This document shows, one piece after another, positions 1 to 8,439 of a stretch of DNA of 64,000 bases. The notes below the pieces were generated by a model. It was not told the origin of the DNA, searched no databases, and saw nothing but the letters and a program-made list of their open reading frames with translations. The position numbers and the translations under genes are program-made. How positions within the stretch are numbered: the stretch's first letter is position 1; the number at the start of each line of letters is the position of its first letter. Origin of the DNA: Flavobacterium silvisoli (GTDB lineage: Bacteria; Bacteroidota; Bacteroidia; Flavobacteriales; Flavobacteriaceae); assembly GCF_004329815.1 (NCBI RefSeq), contig NZ_SJPE01000001.1, positions 425,733 through 489,732 of the forward strand, written 5' to 3'.

Positions 1-569
1 ATGCCGTGATACGAAAACAATAAATGGTCGTACTCAAAGCCTTCCAAGTGGTTTTTGATGGAATTGGCCAAAGCCTTGATAAAATCGGGCTTGTTGTAAA
101 ATGCCGGTACTTTGGTAATCTTCATTTCCGGGAAATGCTTTTGTTGCAATTCATCGGCCAAAGCCCAAATGGTCGTGGTAGAAGCCATAGCATACTGTGG
201 ATATAAAGCCAACAACATCACATCGGTTACACCTTTATCTTTCAATTCCTGCAAGCCTTTTTGAATGGTCATCGAGCCGTAACGCATGGCCAAAGCCACC
301 GGAACATCCACCATGTTAGCTACTTTTTGGTGCATTTTTTTGGAAATGACGATTAGCGGCGAACCTTCATCGGTCCAAATCTGACTGTAGGCTTCGGCCG
401 ATTTTTTCGGGCGGGTTTGCAAAATAATGCCGCGAACCAAGAGCGCGCGCAACAAATACGGAACATCTATCACGTATTTGTCCATCAAAAATTCATCTAA
501 ATAAGGTTTTACATCTTTTGGCGTGGGACTTTCGGGCGACCCGAGATTGACTAATAGTACTCCTTTCAT
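1..569 (-). CDS. hemH: ferrochelatase, partial (C-terminus beyond left edge)
   Basis: Ferrochelatase inserts Fe2+ into protoporphyrin IX, the last step of heme synthesis. The visible part starts MKGVLLVNLGSPESPTPKDV, the classic N-terminus of the family, and runs about 189 residues. It ends near the segment YDHLLFSYHG, which is the family's SFHG-type motif just before the active-site region. The gene leaves the window at position 1, so the catalytic C-terminal half is not seen. It lies downstream of an AraC-type regulator on the same strand, with a strong hairpin between them (590-622), and is divergent from the hemA-hemB cluster. The start is the ATG complement at 567-569, with no competing Met nearby. 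The identification is secure; the length is unknown. Confidence 0.95.
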   Translation of the reverse strand, partial: MKGVLLVNLGSPESPTPKDVKPYLDEFLMDKYVIDVPYLLRALLVRGIILQTRPKKSAEAYSQIWTDEGSPLIVISKKMHQKVANMVDVPVALAMRYGSMTIQKGLQELKDKGVTDVMLLALYPQYAMASTTTIWALADELQQKHFPEMKITKVPAFYNKPDFIKALANSIKNHLEGFEYDHLLFSYHG

Positions 570-589
570 GCTTTTTATTTTAAGAAATT

Positions 590-622
590 AACCCTTCCTG
601 GGTTTCAAACCCGGGAAGGGTT
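590..622 (-). terminator. strong hairpin between araC-type gene and hemH
   Basis: A 13-bp stem (590-602 with 610-622, one mismatch) closes a 7-nt loop. It lies after the regulator at 708-1583 and 21 bp before the hemH start. Flanks are T-rich on the + strand and only weakly T-rich on the - strand, so termination of the regulator transcript is likely but may be partial, letting some read-through into hemH. Confidence 0.55.
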
Positions 623-686
623 TTGTGGTTATAAAAGTAATGAAACTTCTTTTTTGGCTTTATTTGTATTTAATTTTTTCTTGATA

Positions 687-700
687 CCCATATATATGGG
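687..700. repeat. 14-bp perfect palindrome after the regulator gene
   Basis: CCCATATATATGGG is self-complementary and sits 8 bp beyond the stop of the AraC-type gene. It is not followed by a T-run on either strand. It could be a protein-binding site or a weak hairpin; no function is assigned. Confidence 0.35.
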
Positions 701-707
701 ATTGATG

Positions 708-1583
708 TTACACCGTATTTTGATTGATAGACATCAGGTATTTTTTTGGGGTTGTGGCAAATTTCTTTTTGAAAGCGGCAATAAAATGACTGCCGGTGCT
801 GTACCCGATTTTAAGTCCGACTTCATTCACATTATAGGAGCCCGAATCCAATAATCGTCTTGCATAATCCATTTTATAGTCAAAAAGAAAACCATAAACG
901 GTATCGCCGTAAATTTGCTTGAATCCCATTTTCAGTTTTTTCAAACTCAGCCCCACTTGTTCCGAAAGTTCCTCCAATCCGGGTGGTTCAGCCATGTTGG
1001 CAATGATGATTTCTTTGGCTTTTTTGATTTTCATGACATTGTCTTCGTCAGTCAGAAACGGACATTGCTCAGCATTCGGGTCTTCATTTCGGTTGAAGTA
1101 CAAACTCAACAATTCATACCCTTTTCCTTTGTAATACAAATTTTTGATGGAAGGATTTAGCGTGTAATGAAACATTTGACTCAACACTATAGCCATTGAC
1201 GGACTTATATTGTCCTCTTTATAATATTTTTTTCCTTCATTTTCTTTGCTCAAAAAAGGAATATGGTTAGCTTCGGAAGAAAACAACGAATGGAATTTTT
1301 GAATGGAAACAATCACCGATATTACCCAGGAATTAGGTGCTAATTCCAAATCCAGAGGCAGTTCTTTTTGTGGGTTGTAAAACAGCAACGACTTTTCTTC
1401 TTTTAAATCCAAAGCATAATTACCCTGATTGAAAACAAATTTCGCTTTGCCTTTGATGCCAAAATGGAATTGTATCAACCCTTGTTGGATGTGTTTCTTA
1501 ACATGATAATTTTCATTCTCATCATTTTGAAACCGAATTAGGGTAAAATCATTTTCAATAGTTATAATTTCCTGAGAACCCAT
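708..1583 (-). CDS. AraC family transcriptional regulator
   Basis: A 291-residue regulator. The last ~100 residues form an AraC/XylS double helix-turn-helix: one helix pair around LEELSEQVGLSLKKLKMGFK, a second around NEVGLKIGYSTGSHFIAAFK, and the usual tail after FKKKFATTPKKY. The first ~180 residues are a poorly conserved, probably ligand-sensing or dimerising, domain that I cannot classify. It lies between hemH (same strand) and hemA (divergent), so heme biosynthesis is its most likely target; that is inference. The shared spacer carries two motif copies 21 bp apart, the geometry expected for a two-HTH AraC protein. Its own probable -7 element (TAAATTTG, complement of 1677-1684) lies about 95 bp upstream of the start. 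Confidence 0.9.
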   Translation of the reverse strand: MGSQEIITIENDFTLIRFQNDENENYHVKKHIQQGLIQFHFGIKGKAKFVFNQGNYALDLKEEKSLLFYNPQKELPLDLELAPNSWVISVIVSIQKFHSLFSSEANHIPFLSKENEGKKYYKEDNISPSMAIVLSQMFHYTLNPSIKNLYYKGKGYELLSLYFNRNEDPNAEQCPFLTDEDNVMKIKKAKEIIIANMAEPPGLEELSEQVGLSLKKLKMGFKQIYGDTVYGFLFDYKMDYARRLLDSGSYNVNEVGLKIGYSTGSHFIAAFKKKFATTPKKYLMSINQNTV

Positions 1584-1676
1584 AGCGATATTTTTTCGTG
1601 TGTATTTTCGAGATCAAGTTGAATTATTATTTAGAATTAATCTACATAAGAAGGTTTGAAAGACTTGATTTCATTG

Positions 1677-1684
1677 CAAATTTA
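1677..1684 (-). promoter_or_regulatory. candidate -7 element of the AraC-type gene
   Basis: The complement reads TAAATTTG, an exact match to the Bacteroidota TAnnTTTG -7 element. I see no TTG at the proper distance upstream, so this is a half-match only. It would give a leader of about 90 nt. Confidence 0.3.
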
Positions 1685-1724
1685 AAATAAATAACGCAAA
1701 AAAGGTATTTCGCTGTCAAAATAT

Positions 1725-1758
1725 CTCAGAGCGATATAAAAAGTACTTTGAGCGTTAT
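1725..1758 (+). promoter_or_regulatory. 21-bp-spaced direct repeat, probable AraC-type operator for hemA
   Basis: CTCAGAGCGATAT (1725-1737) and CTTTGAGCGTTAT (1746-1758) share CTnnGAGCGnTAT. They start exactly 21 bp apart, two helical turns, so both lie on the same DNA face. AraC-family monomers with two HTHs typically bind tandem half-sites at this spacing. The second copy ends 20 bp before the TAATTTTG -7 element of hemA and so occupies the -33 position, as expected for an activator. Looser inverted relatives (AGCGAAATA, GCGTTAT) occur at 1691-1715. Confidence 0.5.
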
Positions 1759-1778
1759 TTTTATAAATGCTATAGTGA

Positions 1779-1786
1779 TAATTTTG
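1779..1786 (+). promoter_or_regulatory. -7 element of the hemA-hemB promoter
   Basis: TAATTTTG matches TAnnTTTG exactly and lies 25 bp before the hemA start. There is no TTG at the usual -33 distance; that place is taken by the second direct-repeat copy. This suggests a promoter that depends on an activator. Confidence 0.45.
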
Positions 1787-1811
1787 TTGAACTTTTTAGG
1801 AAAAGTCATCT

Positions 1812-3071
1812 ATGGAAAATTTTAATATGTCAAAACACACTTCTTTTTATGCCGTTGGCTTGAGTTATAAAAAAGCCGATGCCGCCACAAGAGGGAAGTT
1901 CAGTTTAGACGCCAAAGCCAAATCTACGTTGTTGATACAAGCCGAAGCGGAAGGAATAGAAGCTTTAATCGTTACATCAACCTGCAATAGAACCGAAATC
2001 TACGGTTTTGCCAATCACCCTTACGAATTAATTAAATTGCTTTGCGAAAACAGCCAAGGAACCGTTCAGGAATTTCAGGAAGTCGCGTATATCTATAAAA
2101 ATCAGGAAGCGATTAACCACATGTTTCGTGTGGGAACTGGTTTAGACAGCCAGATTTTAGGTGATTTTGAAATCATCAGTCAAATCAAAACGGCCTTTGC
2201 CGAAAGCAAATCGAATGGTTTGGTGAATTCTTTTTTGGAAAGATTAGTCAATTCAGTCATCCAAGCCAGCAAAAAAATCAAAACTGAGACCGAAATTTCA
2301 TCAGGAGCCACTTCAGTTTCCTTTGCTTCGGTGCAATATATCATCAAAAATGTGGCAGATATTGCCAACAAAAATATTCTCCTTTTCGGAACCGGGAAAA
2401 TAGGCAGAAATACTTGTGAAAATTTGGTGAAACATACCAAACATGAGCAAATTACCTTAATCAACCGCACCAAAGATAAAGCCGAAAAATTGGCTCAAAA
2501 ATTGGATTTGGTTGTAAAAGATTATGCCGATTTACAATTGGAACTGCAGAAGGCTGATGTAGTCGTAGTGGCTACCGGTGCACAAAACCCAACCATTGAC
2601 AAGGCCATCCTGAATCTGAAAAAGCCATTGTTGATTTTGGATTTGTCGATTCCGAAAAACGTACATGAAAATGTTCAGGAGATAGATGGTGTAACGTTAA
2701 TTCATCTGGATCATCTCTCTCAAATCACCGATGAAACTTTAGAAAACCGCAAACAACACATTCCTGCAGCCGAAGCGATCATAGAGGAAATAAAAACCGA
2801 TTTTTTGGCTTGGAACAAAAACCGAAAATTTGCTCCAACCATTCAGGCTTTAAAAGAAAAGCTAAACTCCATCAAAGAAGGTGAACTGAATGTACAACGC
2901 AAAAAGTTACCCAACTTTGATGAAGAACAAGCCGAACTCATCAGCAACCGCATCATCCAAAAAATCACCAATCAGTTTGTGAATCATCTCAAAGACGGCG
3001 ATTCTATGGATGAAGGCATTGAGTGGATTGAAAAGGTATTTCAGTTAGATCAAGAAAAATCATTTTTTTAA
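1812..3071 (+). CDS. hemA: glutamyl-tRNA reductase
   Basis: Reduces Glu-tRNA(Glu) to glutamate-1-semialdehyde with NADPH, the first committed step of the C5 heme pathway. The active-site Cys lies in STCNRTEIYG (Cys58). The NADPH-binding Rossmann loop is LLFGTGKIGRN near residue 195, and a helical dimerisation domain follows. At 419 residues it has the normal length. Start: ATG at 1812 is preceded by an AGG-containing stretch, but the conserved part begins at the next Met (1827, MSKHTSFYAVGL), so either may be used. It is first in the rightward hem cluster and is probably controlled by the adjacent AraC-type protein. The hemL gene, needed for the next step, is not in the window. Confidence 0.97.
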   Translation: MENFNMSKHTSFYAVGLSYKKADAATRGKFSLDAKAKSTLLIQAEAEGIEALIVTSTCNRTEIYGFANHPYELIKLLCENSQGTVQEFQEVAYIYKNQEAINHMFRVGTGLDSQILGDFEIISQIKTAFAESKSNGLVNSFLERLVNSVIQASKKIKTETEISSGATSVSFASVQYIIKNVADIANKNILLFGTGKIGRNTCENLVKHTKHEQITLINRTKDKAEKLAQKLDLVVKDYADLQLELQKADVVVVATGAQNPTIDKAILNLKKPLLILDLSIPKNVHENVQEIDGVTLIHLDHLSQITDETLENRKQHIPAAEAIIEEIKTDFLAWNKNRKFAPTIQALKEKLNSIKEGELNVQRKKLPNFDEEQAELISNRIIQKITNQFVNHLKDGDSMDEGIEWIEKVFQLDQEKSFF

Positions 3072-3105
3072 AACGTAGCGTTTAGAAAAAATCAAACCCA
3101 GTAAA

Positions 3106-4038
3106 GTGACTGAAAAAACCATACGCATAGGAACCCGCGACAGCGAACTCGCACTCTGGCAAGCCCATACTGTTCAAAAAAAACTTAGGGATTTAGGCTA
3201 TAAAACCGAAATTGTAGCAGTAAAATCGCAAGGCGACATCATACTTGACAAACCGTTATACGAACTCGGTATCACCGGAATTTTTACTAAAACACTGGAC
3301 ATTGCCATGATTAATGGTCAGGTAGATATTGCCGTTCATTCTATGAAAGATGTCCCAACAGCTTTACCCGTCGGAATTGTACAGGCGGCCGTTTTGGAAA
3401 GAGCTAATACTTTGGATATTTTGGTGCACAAAGGAAGTCTGGATTTTCTGGAAAGCATAGGTACTATTGCCACCGGAAGTTTACGACGTCAGGCCCAATG
3501 GTTGCATAAATACCCTAATCACGCAGTAGTAGATTTGCGCGGAAATGTGAATACCCGCATGCAAAAACTTAAAGATAACGATTGGAGCGGAGCTGTTTTT
3601 GCTGCTGCAGGTTTGGAACGCATCAACCTAAAACCGGAAACCTTCATCAATCTTGATTGGATGATTCCGGCACCGGCACAAGGCGCTATGGTCGTGGTGG
3701 CTATGGCAAATGATTATTTTACAGTGGATGCGGTTTCGCAATTAAATGACGTTGAAACCGAAATTTGTACCTATATCGAAAGACAGTTTTTGCGAACATT
3801 GGAAGGGGGTTGTACAGCACCAATAGGCGCATTAGCCAAATACAATGAGCAAGAAGACGTAATCGAATTTAAAGGCGCATTGCTGTCTTTAGACGGAAAA
3901 CAAAAGCTGGAAACAACCAAAGTAGTTGATGTGTCGGAATGGAAAAAATTAGGGTTTCATGCTGCCCGGGAAATCTTGGAAAATGGTGGAGAGGAACTCA
4001 TGATAGAACTAAGGAAGCAGTTAAAACCCAATAAATAA
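3106..4038 (+). CDS. hemC: hydroxymethylbilane synthase (porphobilinogen deaminase)
   Basis: Joins four porphobilinogen units into hydroxymethylbilane. The family N-terminus is TIRIGTRDSELALWQA, and the motif for tetrapyrrole binding is HSMKDVPT. The Cys that anchors the dipyrromethane cofactor is in EGGCTAPIG (about Cys236). At 310 residues it is full length. Translation starts at GTG (3106); no upstream ATG fits, and the conserved sequence begins only five codons later. It lies 34 bp after hemA and 2 bp before hemD, within one operon. Confidence 0.97.
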   Translation: MTEKTIRIGTRDSELALWQAHTVQKKLRDLGYKTEIVAVKSQGDIILDKPLYELGITGIFTKTLDIAMINGQVDIAVHSMKDVPTALPVGIVQAAVLERANTLDILVHKGSLDFLESIGTIATGSLRRQAQWLHKYPNHAVVDLRGNVNTRMQKLKDNDWSGAVFAAAGLERINLKPETFINLDWMIPAPAQGAMVVVAMANDYFTVDAVSQLNDVETEICTYIERQFLRTLEGGCTAPIGALAKYNEQEDVIEFKGALLSLDGKQKLETTKVVDVSEWKKLGFHAAREILENGGEELMIELRKQLKPNK

Positions 4039-4040
4039 GA

Positions 4041-4709
4041 ATGACAAACCCAATTCGCATACAATCAACCAAAAAACTTCCGGAACAAAAGAAGCTAAAG
4101 GTGTTACATGCCGGGTTTATAGTAGCCGACGAAGATTTTATCGCAATAAGAAGCAAAGACTTTGTTCTGAAAACCGTCAATGATTACCTGATTTTTACCA
4201 GTCAAAATGCGGTGGAAAGCGTTCTTAGAAATGAAGAAATAAGCCAGTTCAAAACTCGAAAATGTTTTTGCGTGGGAACCAAAACCAAGAGACTACTTGA
4301 GCAAAACGGGTTTCATGTAGTGGCTTGTTCGGATTATGCAGCCGAATTGGCTTCTGTAATTTGTAACCAATATTCTAAAAGTTCTTTTACTTTTTTCTGC
4401 GGAAATTTGAGAAGAGACATCCTACCCGATGCTTTGCGATTAGCCCAAATTAAGTTGGATGAAGTTGAGGTTTATGAAACAATCTTAACCTCGCATAAAG
4501 TCGACTTCCAACCGGATGGCATTTTGTTTTTCAGTCCGTCAGGTGTTGAAAGTTACTTGAAGGAAAACCGAATCGAAGATGAAATTTGCTTTTGCATAGG
4601 CACCACCACAGCAGAAGCCCTGAAATATGCAACCCCCAATATTATAATCGCCAACCAGCCTACAGTGGAAAGCGTGTTGATGAAATGTATAGACTATTAT
4701 AACAATTAA
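4041..4709 (+). CDS. hemD: uroporphyrinogen-III synthase
   Basis: Closes hydroxymethylbilane into uroporphyrinogen III. At 222 residues it is somewhat short, and poorly conserved as usual for HemD. The recognisable parts are [13 protein letters not shown] near residue 55 and the C-terminal [13 protein letters not shown]. The position, 2 bp after hemC and 1 bp before hemE, makes the assignment secure where sequence alone would be moderate. Translation is probably coupled with its neighbours. Confidence 0.92.
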   Translation: MTNPIRIQSTKKLPEQKKLKVLHAGFIVADEDFIAIRSKDFVLKTVNDYLIFTSQNAVESVLRNEEISQFKTRKCFCVGTKTKRLLEQNGFHVVACSDYAAELASVICNQYSKSSFTFFCGNLRRDILPDALRLAQIKLDEVEVYETILTSHKVDFQPDGILFFSPSGVESYLKENRIEDEICFCIGTTTAEALKYATPNIIIANQPTVESVLMKCIDYYNN

Positions 4710-4710
4710 A

Positions 4711-5736
4711 ATGATAAAGAACGACCTTTTTTTAAGAGCTTTAAATAATGAAACGGTAGAACGTCCACCGGTTTGGATGATGCGTCAGGCCGGAAGATAC
4801 TTGCCTGAATTCCGGGCGTTGCGCGACAAATACGATTTCTTCACCCGTTGTGAAACTCCGGAATTGGCCGCCGAAATCACCGTGCAACCCATTCGCATCG
4901 TAAAACCGGATGCCGCCATTTTGTTCTCGGATATTTTAGTGGTACCCCGTGCCATGGGAATCCATGTCGAATTAAAAGACAACTTGGGCCCCATCATCCC
5001 CAACCCAATCCGCACCATGGAACAAGTCAACCAGGTGTTCGTCCCCAATATTGAGGAAACCTTAGGCTATGTGATGGATGCGGTAAAACTGACCAAAGAA
5101 ATGCTGAACGACGAAGTGCCGTTGATTGGTTTCGCCGGTTCACCCTGGACCATTTTCTGTTATGCGGTAGAAGGCAAAGGTTCTAAAAGTTTTGATGCGG
5201 CCAAAGGATTTTGTTTTTCCAATCCGGTAGCGGCGCACACCTTGTTGCAAAAAATCACCGACACCACCATTTTGTATTTAAAAGAAAAAGTAAAAGCCGG
5301 CTGTAACGCCATCCAGATTTTCGATTCTTGGGGCGGCATGTTATCTCCCGAAGACTATAAAGAATTCTCTTGGCCATACATCAACCAAATCGTTGAAGCC
5401 TTGGCCGAGGACACCAAAGTGATTGTATTCGGAAAAGGCTGTTGGTTCGCCCTCGGAGATATGGCCAAATCCAAAGCTTCCGCTTTAGGCGTTGATTGGA
5501 CCTGTTCGGCGCGTAATGCCCGTTATTTATCCGGAGGAAAAATTACGCTCCAAGGAAACTTTGATCCAAGCCGTTTGTTATCGCCAATCCCGACCATCAA
5601 AAAAATGGTGTATGAAATGATAGACGAATTCGGCAAAGACAATTACATCGTCAACCTGGGTCACGGCATCTTACCGAACATTCCGGTAGACCACGCCAAG
5701 GCGTTTGTAGAAGCAGTGAAAGAATATAAATCATAG
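4711..5736 (+). CDS. hemE: uroporphyrinogen decarboxylase
   Basis: Removes the four acetate carboxyls of uroporphyrinogen III to give coproporphyrinogen III. The signature [15 protein letters not shown] near residue 20 is exact, as is the second signature [20 protein letters not shown]. The Asp of FSDILVVP is the expected catalytic residue. It is full length at 341 residues. A 69-bp spacer with an inverted repeat separates it from hemF. Confidence 0.98.
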   Translation: MIKNDLFLRALNNETVERPPVWMMRQAGRYLPEFRALRDKYDFFTRCETPELAAEITVQPIRIVKPDAAILFSDILVVPRAMGIHVELKDNLGPIIPNPIRTMEQVNQVFVPNIEETLGYVMDAVKLTKEMLNDEVPLIGFAGSPWTIFCYAVEGKGSKSFDAAKGFCFSNPVAAHTLLQKITDTTILYLKEKVKAGCNAIQIFDSWGGMLSPEDYKEFSWPYINQIVEALAEDTKVIVFGKGCWFALGDMAKSKASALGVDWTCSARNARYLSGGKITLQGNFDPSRLLSPIPTIKKMVYEMIDEFGKDNYIVNLGHGILPNIPVDHAKAFVEAVKEYKS

Positions 5737-5805
5737 TTGTTTGATTACCAGTTGTCGGAGTTCACATTCTATCCGACAACCAACAACCAACAACCGACAA
5801 CCATA
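5737..5805. repeat. GTTGTCGG/CCGACAAC intergenic hairpin repeat, copy 1
   Basis: The spacer between hemE and hemF contains GTTGTCGG (left arm) and a longer CCGACAACCAACAACCAACA-type right arm, looping over about 18 nt. The same kind of sequence fills the prs/rplY and nuoF/nuoG spacers. It fits no coding frame well; the in-frame TTG at 5737 would only extend HemF with a low-complexity peptide. Confidence 0.6.
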
Positions 5806-6714
5806 ATGAAAGACAAATTCTATCCATACATCCAAAACCTTCAAGACGAAATCTGTGCCGCTTTGGAAGCCGTAGATGGCGCAGCGAAATTCCGGGAAGA
5901 CCTTTGGCAACGACCGGAAGGCGGTGGTGGCAGAACCCGTGTCATCGAGAACGGGCAGGTTTTCGAAAAAGGCGGGGTCAATATTTCTGCCGTTCACGGC
6001 AAATTACCCGATACCATGCAAAAGATGTTTGGTGTAGGCGAAGCCGATTTTTTCGCCTGCGGATTGAGTTTAGTCATTCACCCGAAAAACCCAATGGTAC
6101 CCACGGTGCATGCCAATTGGCGCTACTTCGAGATGTATGACGATCACGGCAACGTAATCAATTCCTGGTTTGGTGGCGGACAGGATTTGACGCCGTATTA
6201 TTTGTTTGAAGAAGATGCGAAACATTTTCACCAAACCTGTAAAACCGCTTGCGACAAACACCATCCGGAGTTTTATCCGAAATACAAAAAACAATGCGAT
6301 GCTTATTTCTGGAACGCTCACAGAAACGAAGCGCGCGGTATCGGTGGTTTATTCTTTGATTATTGCAAAGCCACAGACACAAGGAGTATGCAGGATTGGT
6401 ATAATTTCGTAACCGAAGTGGGCAACAGTTTCTGCGAAGCCTACGTGCCGATTGTGGAAAGAAGAAAAGCATTGCCGTATACCGAAGCCCAACGCAACTG
6501 GCAGGAAATCCGTCGCGGGCGTTATGTCGAGTTCAATTTGGTACACGACAAAGGCACGCTCTTCGGGCTAAAAACAAACGGCCGCATCGAATCGATTTTG
6601 ATGAGTTTACCCCCACATGTGCAATGGGTGTACGACCATCATCCGGAAGCGGGCAGTGAAGAAGAAAAACTAATTAAAATATTGCAAGAACCCATTAATT
6701 GGATTGTAGAGTGA
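5806..6714 (+). CDS. hemF: oxygen-dependent coproporphyrinogen-III oxidase
   Basis: Uses O2 to decarboxylate two propionates of coproporphyrinogen III, giving protoporphyrinogen IX. Conserved motifs are GGGGRTRVIENG (about residues 37-48), the family signature FGGGQDLTPYYL, and the C-terminal RYVEFNLVHDKGT with RIESILMSLPP. At 302 residues it is full length. I chose ATG 5806 because upstream codons run through the repeat sequence. The aerobic enzyme fits an aerobic flavobacterium. Confidence 0.97.
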   Translation: MKDKFYPYIQNLQDEICAALEAVDGAAKFREDLWQRPEGGGGRTRVIENGQVFEKGGVNISAVHGKLPDTMQKMFGVGEADFFACGLSLVIHPKNPMVPTVHANWRYFEMYDDHGNVINSWFGGGQDLTPYYLFEEDAKHFHQTCKTACDKHHPEFYPKYKKQCDAYFWNAHRNEARGIGGLFFDYCKATDTRSMQDWYNFVTEVGNSFCEAYVPIVERRKALPYTEAQRNWQEIRRGRYVEFNLVHDKGTLFGLKTNGRIESILMSLPPHVQWVYDHHPEAGSEEEKLIKILQEPINWIVE

Positions 6715-6718
6715 GAAT

Positions 6719-6822
6719 TCAAGATTGAAGATTAACGATTTTTGATGGCAGAAAAAATCAATAAATCAAATCTCAATTCAAATCTTAAATCTATAATCGT
6801 TAATCATAAATCATAAATCAAC
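6719..6822. repeat. AT-rich inverted repeat between hemF and hemB
   Basis: GATTAACGATT (6730-6740) is matched perfectly by AATCGTTAATC (6795-6805). Between them lie several AAATC/GATTT-like units. The mRNA would form a long weak hairpin inside the hem operon. It is a different family from the GTTGTCGG repeat. Confidence 0.5.
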
Positions 6823-7818
6823 ATGTTCCCATTACAAAGAGGCAGAAGATTACGCGTTAACGAAAGCATTCGTTCGTTAGTCCGCGAAACCACGTTAAGT
6901 CCGGCCGACTTCATGTTTCCCATGTTCATCGCCGAAGGCGAAAACTATCAATCCGAAATCCCATCCATGCCGGGCATTTTCCGTCGCTCGTTGGATTTAA
7001 CAGTCGAAGAAGTGAAGGAATTATTCGCCTTAGGCATACGTGCCGTGAATATTTATGTAAAAGTCGACGAAAGTCTAAAAGATAACACCGGTAAAGAAGC
7101 CTGGAATCCCGATGGCTTGATGCAACGCGCCATTCGTGCCATCAAAACCGCTTGTCCGGAAATGATTGTCATGCCCGATGTGGCTTTAGATCCGTACTCT
7201 ATTTATGGTCACGACGGAATCATTGAAAACGGAGATATTGCCAACGATGCTACCAACGAAGCTTTAGTCAAAATGGCCGTTTCCCACGCCCAAGCCGGTG
7301 CCGATTTTGTAGCACCTAGCGACATGATGGACGGCCGCGTGTTGCGTTTGCGTCAAGGATTGGATGCCGCAGGGTTCCAAAACGTGGGCATCATGAGTTA
7401 TTCGGCCAAATACGCTTCCGCCTTTTACGGACCTTTCCGCGATGCGCTCGACAGCGCGCCGAGAGAAGCCGATGTAGTCGTGCCAAAGGACAAAAAGACT
7501 TACCAAATGGACTACGCCAACCGCATCGAAGCCGTAAAAGAAGCCTTGATGGACGTAGAAGAAGGTGCCGATATGGTCATGGTAAAACCTGGAATCGCGT
7601 ATCTCGACATCGTGCGCGAAGTCAAAAATGCAGTCAATGTTCCCGTGACGGTCTTCCATGTTTCGGGTGAATACGCCATGATCAAAGCCGCAGCCGAAAG
7701 AGGTTGGCTCGACCACGACAACATCATGATGGAGCAACTCATGTGCATCAAACGCGCCGGTGCCAGCTTGATTTCGACCTATTTTGCCAAAGAAGCCGCC
7801 ATTTTATTAAACAAATAA
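6823..7818 (+). CDS. hemB: porphobilinogen synthase (delta-aminolevulinic acid dehydratase)
   Basis: Condenses two 5-aminolevulinates into porphobilinogen. The Schiff-base Lys is in MVMVKPGIAYLD (about Lys255), with the second active-site Lys in SYSAKYASAFYGPFRD. At 331 residues it is full length. The N-terminal PLQRGRRLRVNESIRSLVRE is typical. The metal-site segment has few Cys residues, so a Mg-dependent rather than Zn-rich form is possible; that is inference. It is last in the hem operon. Confidence 0.97.
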   Translation: MFPLQRGRRLRVNESIRSLVRETTLSPADFMFPMFIAEGENYQSEIPSMPGIFRRSLDLTVEEVKELFALGIRAVNIYVKVDESLKDNTGKEAWNPDGLMQRAIRAIKTACPEMIVMPDVALDPYSIYGHDGIIENGDIANDATNEALVKMAVSHAQAGADFVAPSDMMDGRVLRLRQGLDAAGFQNVGIMSYSAKYASAFYGPFRDALDSAPREADVVVPKDKKTYQMDYANRIEAVKEALMDVEEGADMVMVKPGIAYLDIVREVKNAVNVPVTVFHVSGEYAMIKAAAERGWLDHDNIMMEQLMCIKRAGASLISTYFAKEAAILLNK

Positions 7819-7855
7819 TGACACTGGGATAAGACGAAATGTCGAACGAATGCCA

Positions 7856-7880
7856 CACTGAGTTTGTCGAAGTGTTATTG
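7856..7880. repeat. short repeat-like sequence CACTGAGTTTGTCGAAGTG
   Basis: The complement, CACTTCGACAAACTCAGTG, resembles a short sequence I recall as common between genes in Flavobacterium. Only one copy is seen in this window, so calling it a repeat rests on memory rather than on this sequence. Confidence 0.3.
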
Positions 7881-7916
7881 TATCAAGTAGCGAATGGCTT
7901 GGGATTTATCAGTCAT

Positions 7917-7966
7917 CCCTGTTCCCGCTGTCCGCGCTACACGGTAGCTTGCCCCCATCGGGGCTA
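7917..7966 (-). repeat. GCCCCGA...GCGGGAAC dispersed repeat, copy A
   Basis: On the - strand this reads TAGCCCCGATGGGGGCAAGC, then CTACCGTGTAGCGCGGACAG, then CGGGAACAGGG. It matches the sequence at 26949-26996 at about four positions in five over ~50 bp. Both copies are intergenic and GC-rich against an AT-rich background. Confidence 0.55.
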
Positions 7967-7996
7967 AAGAAGAATTGTAATGAATTTTTGTAAACC

Positions 7997-8371
7997 ATGA
8001 AAAACGTAGTGTTAGTACTGTCCTTCTTTTTTTTCCTTTCCTGCAAAAAAGAATCGGCAACAACCGAAAATCCAATCGATAAAACAGCAAGTGCCACAAA
8101 GCCTTCCGGTCAGGAACTCTTTGAGGGCACCGGAAATTGTACGGCCTGTCACAAACCCGACCAAAAAGTGATTGGGCCCAGTTTGCAGGAAATTGCCAAA
8201 ATCTACAAAGAAAAAAACGGCAGCATCGTGGCCTTTCTTCAGGAACAAAGCGAACCTATCGTTGACCCCAGCCAATACGAAGTCATGAAGACCAACTTTG
8301 CCATTACCAAGCAAATGAGCGAGGAGGAACTCAAAGCTTTGGAAGACTATATTCTTGGCTTTTCCCAATAA
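7997..8371 (+). CDS. c-type cytochrome lipoprotein
   Basis: A 124-residue exported monoheme cytochrome. The N-terminus is a lipoprotein signal (MKNVVLVLSFFFFLSCKKES, lipobox Cys16), followed by a Thr/Ser-rich linker. The heme-binding motif is CTACH near residue 48. A class I fold is suggested by GPSLQEIA after the heme site and by the Met of YEVMKTN as a candidate sixth ligand. It is probably a small periplasmic electron carrier. It lies about 180 bp after hemB and may be transcribed separately; the spacer holds two repeat sequences. Confidence 0.85.
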   Translation: MKNVVLVLSFFFFLSCKKESATTENPIDKTASATKPSGQELFEGTGNCTACHKPDQKVIGPSLQEIAKIYKEKNGSIVAFLQEQSEPIVDPSQYEVMKTNFAITKQMSEEELKALEDYILGFSQ

Positions 8372-8439
8372 CATCTTTCGTCGGCTAGAGTTTTTTCATT
8401 TTAATCGGGATGTATCGAGAACTTTAGTAACTTTAGCTC

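Noticed and set aside
5737..5805. TTG-initiated extension of HemF (23 residues)
   Set aside because: The peptide is repeat sequence (TTNNQQPTT) and family HemF starts at the ATG at 5806.
7264..7737. Long antisense frame inside hemB (157 codons)
   Set aside because: It is a shadow of a strongly conserved gene on the other strand, with no recognisable motif.
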